This document shows, in pieces, positions 60,510 through 64,000 of a stretch of DNA of 64,000 nt. Location of the stretch: NCBI GenBank assembly GCA_958295605.1, contig OY282506.1, forward strand, positions 34,056,251-34,120,250. The letters are read 5' to 3'. The DNA comes from Ajuga chamaepitys (Eukaryota > Streptophyta > Magnoliopsida > Lamiales > Lamiaceae). The stretch's first letter is position 1, and each line of letters begins with the position of its first letter. The notes beneath the pieces were generated by a model. That model saw nothing but the letters and a program-made list of their open reading frames with translations, was not told the DNA's origin and did not search any database. The translations under genes were made by a program, and so were the position numbers.

Positions 60510-63026
60510 CTTGGTGACTTGATAAAACAAACGGATCAAGTTATGGATACTTGTTGATTAGAGAAGCCGAATTGGGTCAAATGGAGGACTTGTTGATCCA
60601 AGAAGTCAATTGGGGTCAAATACAAGCCTTAATGATTCGAGAAGTCGAATCGAGTCAAATAGTTGGTGGTTCTTGGTCCGAGAAGCCGAATTGGGTCACA
60701 TTGTGCGTACTTGGTGACTTGATAAAACAAACGGATCAAGTTATGGATACTTGTTGATTAGAGAAGCCGAATTAGGTCAAATGGAAGACTTGTTGATCCG
60801 AGAAGTCAATTGGGGTCAAATACAAGCCTTAATGATTCGAGAAGTCGAATCGAGTCAAATAGTTGGTGGTTCTTGATCCGAGAATCAGAATTGGGTCACA
60901 TTGTGCGTACTTCGTGACTTGATAAAACAAACGGATCAAGTTATTGATACCTGTTGATAAGAGAAGTCGAATTAGGTCAAATGGAAGACTTGTTGATCCG
61001 AGAAGTCAATTGGGGTCAAATACAAGCCTTAATGATTCGAGAAGTCGAATCGAGTCAAATAGTTGGTGGTTCTTGATCCGAGAAGCCGAATTGGGTCAGA
61101 TTGTGCGTACTTGGTGACTTGATAAAATAAACGGATCAAGTTATGGATACTCGTTGATTAGAGAAGCTGAATTAGGTCAAATGGAAGACTTGTTGATCCG
61201 AGAAGTCAATTGGCATCAAATACAAGCCTTAATGATTCGAGAAGTCGAATCGAGTAAAATAGTTGGTGGTTCTTGGTCCGAGAAGCCGAATGGGGTCACA
61301 TTGTGCGTACTTGGTGACTTGATAAAACAAACGGATCAAGTTATGGATACTTGTTGATAAGAGAAGCCGAATTAGGTCAAATGGAAGACTTGTTGATCCG
61401 AGAAGTCAATTGGGGTCAAATACAAGCCTTAATGATTCGAGAAGTCGAATCGAGTCAAATAGTTGGTGGTTCTTGATCCGAGAAGCCGAATTGGGTCAGA
61501 TTGTGCGTACTTGGTGACTTGATAAAATAAACGGATCAAGTTATGGATACTTGTTGATTAGAGAAGCCGAATTAGGTCAAATGGAAGACTTGTTGATCCG
61601 AGAAGTCAATTGGGGTCAAATACAAGCCTTAATGATTCGAGAAGTCGAATCGAGTCAAATAGTTGGTGGTTCTTGATCCGAGAATCAGAATCGGGTCACA
61701 TTGTGCGTACTTGGTGACTTGATAAAACAAACGGATCAAGTTATGGATACTTGTTGATTAGAGAAGCCGAATTGGATCAAATGGAAGACTTGTTGATCCG
61801 AGAAGTCAATTGGGGTCAAATACAAGCCTTAATGATTCGAGAAGTCGAATCGAGTCAAATAGTTGGTGGTTCTTGATCCGAGAATCAGAATCGGGTCACA
61901 TTGTGCGTACTTGGTGACTTGATAAAACAAACGGATCAAGTTATGGATACTTGTTGATAAGAGAAGCCGAATTAGGTCAAATGGAAGACTTGTTGATCCG
62001 AGAAGTCAATTGGGGTCAAATATAAGCCTTAATGATTCGAGAAGTCGAATCGAGTAAAATAGTTGGTAGTTCTTGGTCCGAGAAGCCGAATTGGGTCACA
62101 TTGTGCGTACTTGGTGACTTGATAAAACAAACGGATCAAGTTATGGATACTTGTTGATTAGAGAAGCCGAATTGGATCAAATGGAAGACTTGTTGATCCA
62201 AGAAGTCAATTGGGGTCAAATACAAGCCTTAATGATTCGAGAAGTCGAATCGAGTCAAATAGTTGGTGGTTCTTGATCCGAGAATAAAAATTGGGTCACA
62301 TTGTGCGTACTTGGTGACTTGATAAAACAAACGGATCAAGTTATGGATACTTGTTGATAAGAGAAGCCGAATTAGGTCAAATGGAAGACTTGTTGATCCG
62401 AGAAGTCAATTGGGGTCAAATACAAGCCTTAATGATTCGAGAAGTCGAATCGAGTCAAATAGTTGGTGGTTCTTGATCCGAGAAGCCGAATTGGGTCAGA
62501 TTGTGCGTACTTGGTGACTTGATAAAACAAACGGATCAAGTTATGGATACTTGTTGATTAGAGAAGCCGAATTGGGTCAAATTTAGGACTTGTTGATCCA
62601 AGAAGTCAATTGGGGTCAAATACAAGCCTTAATGATTCGAGAAGTCGAATCGAGTCAAATAGTTGGTGGTTCTTGGTCCGAGAAGCCGAATTGGGTCACA
62701 TTGTGCGTACTTGGTGACTTGATAAAACAAACGGATCAAGTTATGGATACTTGTTCATTAGAGAAGCCGAATTAGGTCAAATGGAAGACTTGTTGATCCG
62801 AGAAGTCAATTGGGGTCAAATACAAGCCTTAATGATTCGAGAAGTCGAATCGAGTCAAATAGTTGGTGGTTCTTGATCCGAGAAGCCGAATTGGGTCAAA
62901 TTGTGCGTACTTGGTGACTTGATAAAACAAACGGATCAAGTTATGGATACTTGTTGATTAGAGAAGCCGAATTGGGTCAAATGGAGGACTTGTTGATCCA
63001 AGAAGTCAATTGGGGTCAAATACAAG

Positions 63027-63028
63027 CT
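63027..63028. other. Private 1-bp deletion
   Basis: ACAAGCCTTAATG reads ACAAGCTTAATG (one C of a CC pair lost), creating a HindIII site. Homopolymer shortening of this type is also a common long-read consensus error. Confidence 0.85.
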
Positions 63029-63954
63029 TAATGATTCGAGAAGTCGAATCGAGTCAAATAGTTGGTGGTTCTTGGTCCGAGAAGCCGAATTGGGTCACAT
63101 TGTGCGTACTTGGTGACTTGATAAAACAAACGGATCAAGTTATGGATACTTGTTGATTAGAGAAGCCGAATTAGGTCAAATGGAAGACTTGTTGATCCGG
63201 GAAGTCAATTGGGGTCAAATACAAGCCTTAATGATTCGAGAAGTCGAATCGAGTCAAATAGTTGGTGGTTCTTGATCCGAGAATCAGAATTGGGTCACAT
63301 TGTGCGTACTTCGTGACTTGATAAAACAAACGGATCAAGTTATATATACTTGTTGATAAGAGAAGTCGAATTAGGTCAAATGGAAGACTTGTTGATCCGA
63401 GAAGTCAATTGGGGTCAAATACAAGCCTTAATGATTCGAGAAGTCGAATCGAGTCAAATAGTTGGTGGTTCTTGATCCGAGAAGCCGAATTGGGTCACAT
63501 TGTGCGTACTTGGTGACTTGATAAAACAAACGGATCAAGTTATGGATACTTGTTGATTAGAGAAGCCGAATTGGGTCAAATGGAAGACTTGTTGATCCAA
63601 GAAGTCAATTGGGGTCAATTACAAGCCTTAATGATTCGAGAAGTCGAATCGAGTCAAATAGTTGGTGGTTGTTGATTTGAGAAGCCGAATTGGGTCCCAT
63701 TGTGCGTACTTGGTTACTTGATAAAACAAACGGATCAAGTTATGGATACTTGTTGATTAGAGAAGCCGAATTGGGTCAAATGGAGGACTTGTTGATCCAA
63801 GAAGTCAATTGGGGTCAAATACAAGCCACAATGATTCGAGAAGTCGAATCGAGTCAAATAGTTGGTGGTTCTTGGTCCGAGAAGCCGAATTGGGTCACAT
63901 TGTGCGTACTTGGTGACTTGATAAAACAAACGGATCAAGTTATGGATACTTGTT

Positions 63955-64000
63955 GATTAGAGAAGCCGAATTAGGTCAAATGGAAGACTTGTTGATCCGA
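63955..64000 (+). repeat. Partial satellite unit at right edge
   Basis: The first 46 bp of a further unit (GATTAGAGAAGCCGAATTAG, ending in TTGATCCGA). The array continues rightwards beyond the window. Confidence 0.95.

Larger units (their letters stand above)
1..64000. repeat. 200-bp satellite DNA array, entire window
   Basis: The window is a single head-to-tail tandem array with a 200-bp period from first to last base. The phase of the GATTAGAGAAG landmark moves only from 190 to 155 (mod 200) over the window. Three +1 changes, one 32-bp deletion and six 1-bp deletions account for that exactly, giving 319 complete units. No inversion, spacer, transposon or unique sequence interrupts it and neither array edge is present. 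Consensus composition is about A 63, T 55, G 53, C 29 per unit (41% GC). Arrays of this size, unit length and homogeneity are typical of eukaryotic satellite DNA at centromeres, pericentromeres, subtelomeres or other heterochromatin. Which of these applies, and the organism, cannot be read from the sequence. A coding repeat is excluded because 200 is not divisible by 3 and stops recur in every unit. Confidence 0.97.
58358..64000. repeat. Right-end mosaic domain
   Basis: Loosely ordered units, many combining GGAGGACTTG with GGTCC (59557, 60157, 60556, 62956), spaced by one or two GAATCAG, AAGTCG or GGTCAGATTG units. A three-unit segment at 58758-59357 recurs at 63155-63754 (4397 bp apart) with shared CGGGAAG, GTTATATATAC and GGTTACTTG variants. 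Other local markers are GGATCAAATGG (61756, 62156) and GGTAGTTC (about 58267, 62064). Private 1-bp deletions lie at 59422, 60508 and 63027. Confidence 0.75.

Noticed and set aside
1..64000. CRISPR array
   Set aside because: There are no unique spacers. The whole 200-bp unit is repeated and the internal 40-bp segments are themselves related.
1..64000. Transposon, LTR or SINE-derived repeats
   Set aside because: No terminal inverted repeats, target-site duplications, poly-A tails or coding domains are visible. Length changes are not element-like.
1..64000. CENP-B box (TTCGNNNNANNCGGG)
   Set aside because: TTCG is present in the dyad, but the required downstream A and CGGG do not line up on either strand of the consensus.
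1..64000. Telomeric or subtelomeric simple repeats
   Set aside because: No TTAGGG, TTTAGGG or TTAGG runs are present; the location on the chromosome stays undetermined.
1..64000. Bacterial or phage origin
   Set aside because: A gene-free, 64-kb, 200-bp tandem array without operons, RNA genes or ribosome-binding sites is not a plausible prokaryotic region.
1..64000. Repeat-protein gene (large tandem-repeat exon)
   Set aside because: The 200-bp period breaks the frame every unit, and TGA, TAA and TAG codons recur within about 600 bp in every frame.

Overview
The whole 64 kb window is one uninterrupted tandem satellite-DNA array. I find no protein-coding gene, RNA gene, transposon, CRISPR array or unique sequence in it. 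The repeat unit is 200 bp. Setting unit position 1 at the GATTAGAGAAG motif gives 319 complete units (first start 190, last complete unit ending 63954), a 189-bp partial unit at the left and a 46-bp partial unit at the right. All units are head-to-tail in one orientation. The array runs off both ends, so its true length exceeds 64 kb. This points to a eukaryotic chromosome (centromeric, pericentromeric, subtelomeric or other heterochromatic block) from a long-read assembly. I cannot name the species or kingdom from the sequence.

Each 200-bp unit is itself built from five diverged subrepeats of 39, 39, 41, 41 and 40 bp. The first four clearly share a core of about 27 bp; the fifth is much more diverged. 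A perfect 7-bp inverted repeat with a GAAG loop begins subrepeat 3 in most units. A unit is about 41% GC, carries 53 G against 29 C on this strand, and shows no CpG depletion.

Units are nearly identical, but linked point variants define types, and the types recur in fixed orders (higher-order repeats, HORs). Layout: 1-10930, an older-looking mosaic with 13-, 12- and 6-unit periods; 10931-16130, two almost identical 13-unit blocks of 2600 bp; 16131-26025, a domain marked by GCCTAATT units with 9- and 10-unit periods; 26026, a 32-bp deletion that changes the array phase; 26026-34560, 7-unit, then two 8-unit, then two 7-unit HORs; 34561-41760, 11-unit HORs, one with a nested 6-unit duplication; 41761-47157, a mosaic resembling the left domain; 47158-58357, one 12-unit and two 16-unit HORs followed by a 2-unit run; 58358-64000, a less ordered mosaic. 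Markers of the left domain vanish near 10 kb and return near 41.8 kb, as if the centre expanded later.

Short open frames of about 68 codons recur, but 200 is not a multiple of 3, they need a TTG start, and one polymorphic base opens or closes them. I treat them as artefacts. All variant typing was done by eye, so exhaustive counts are not claimed.
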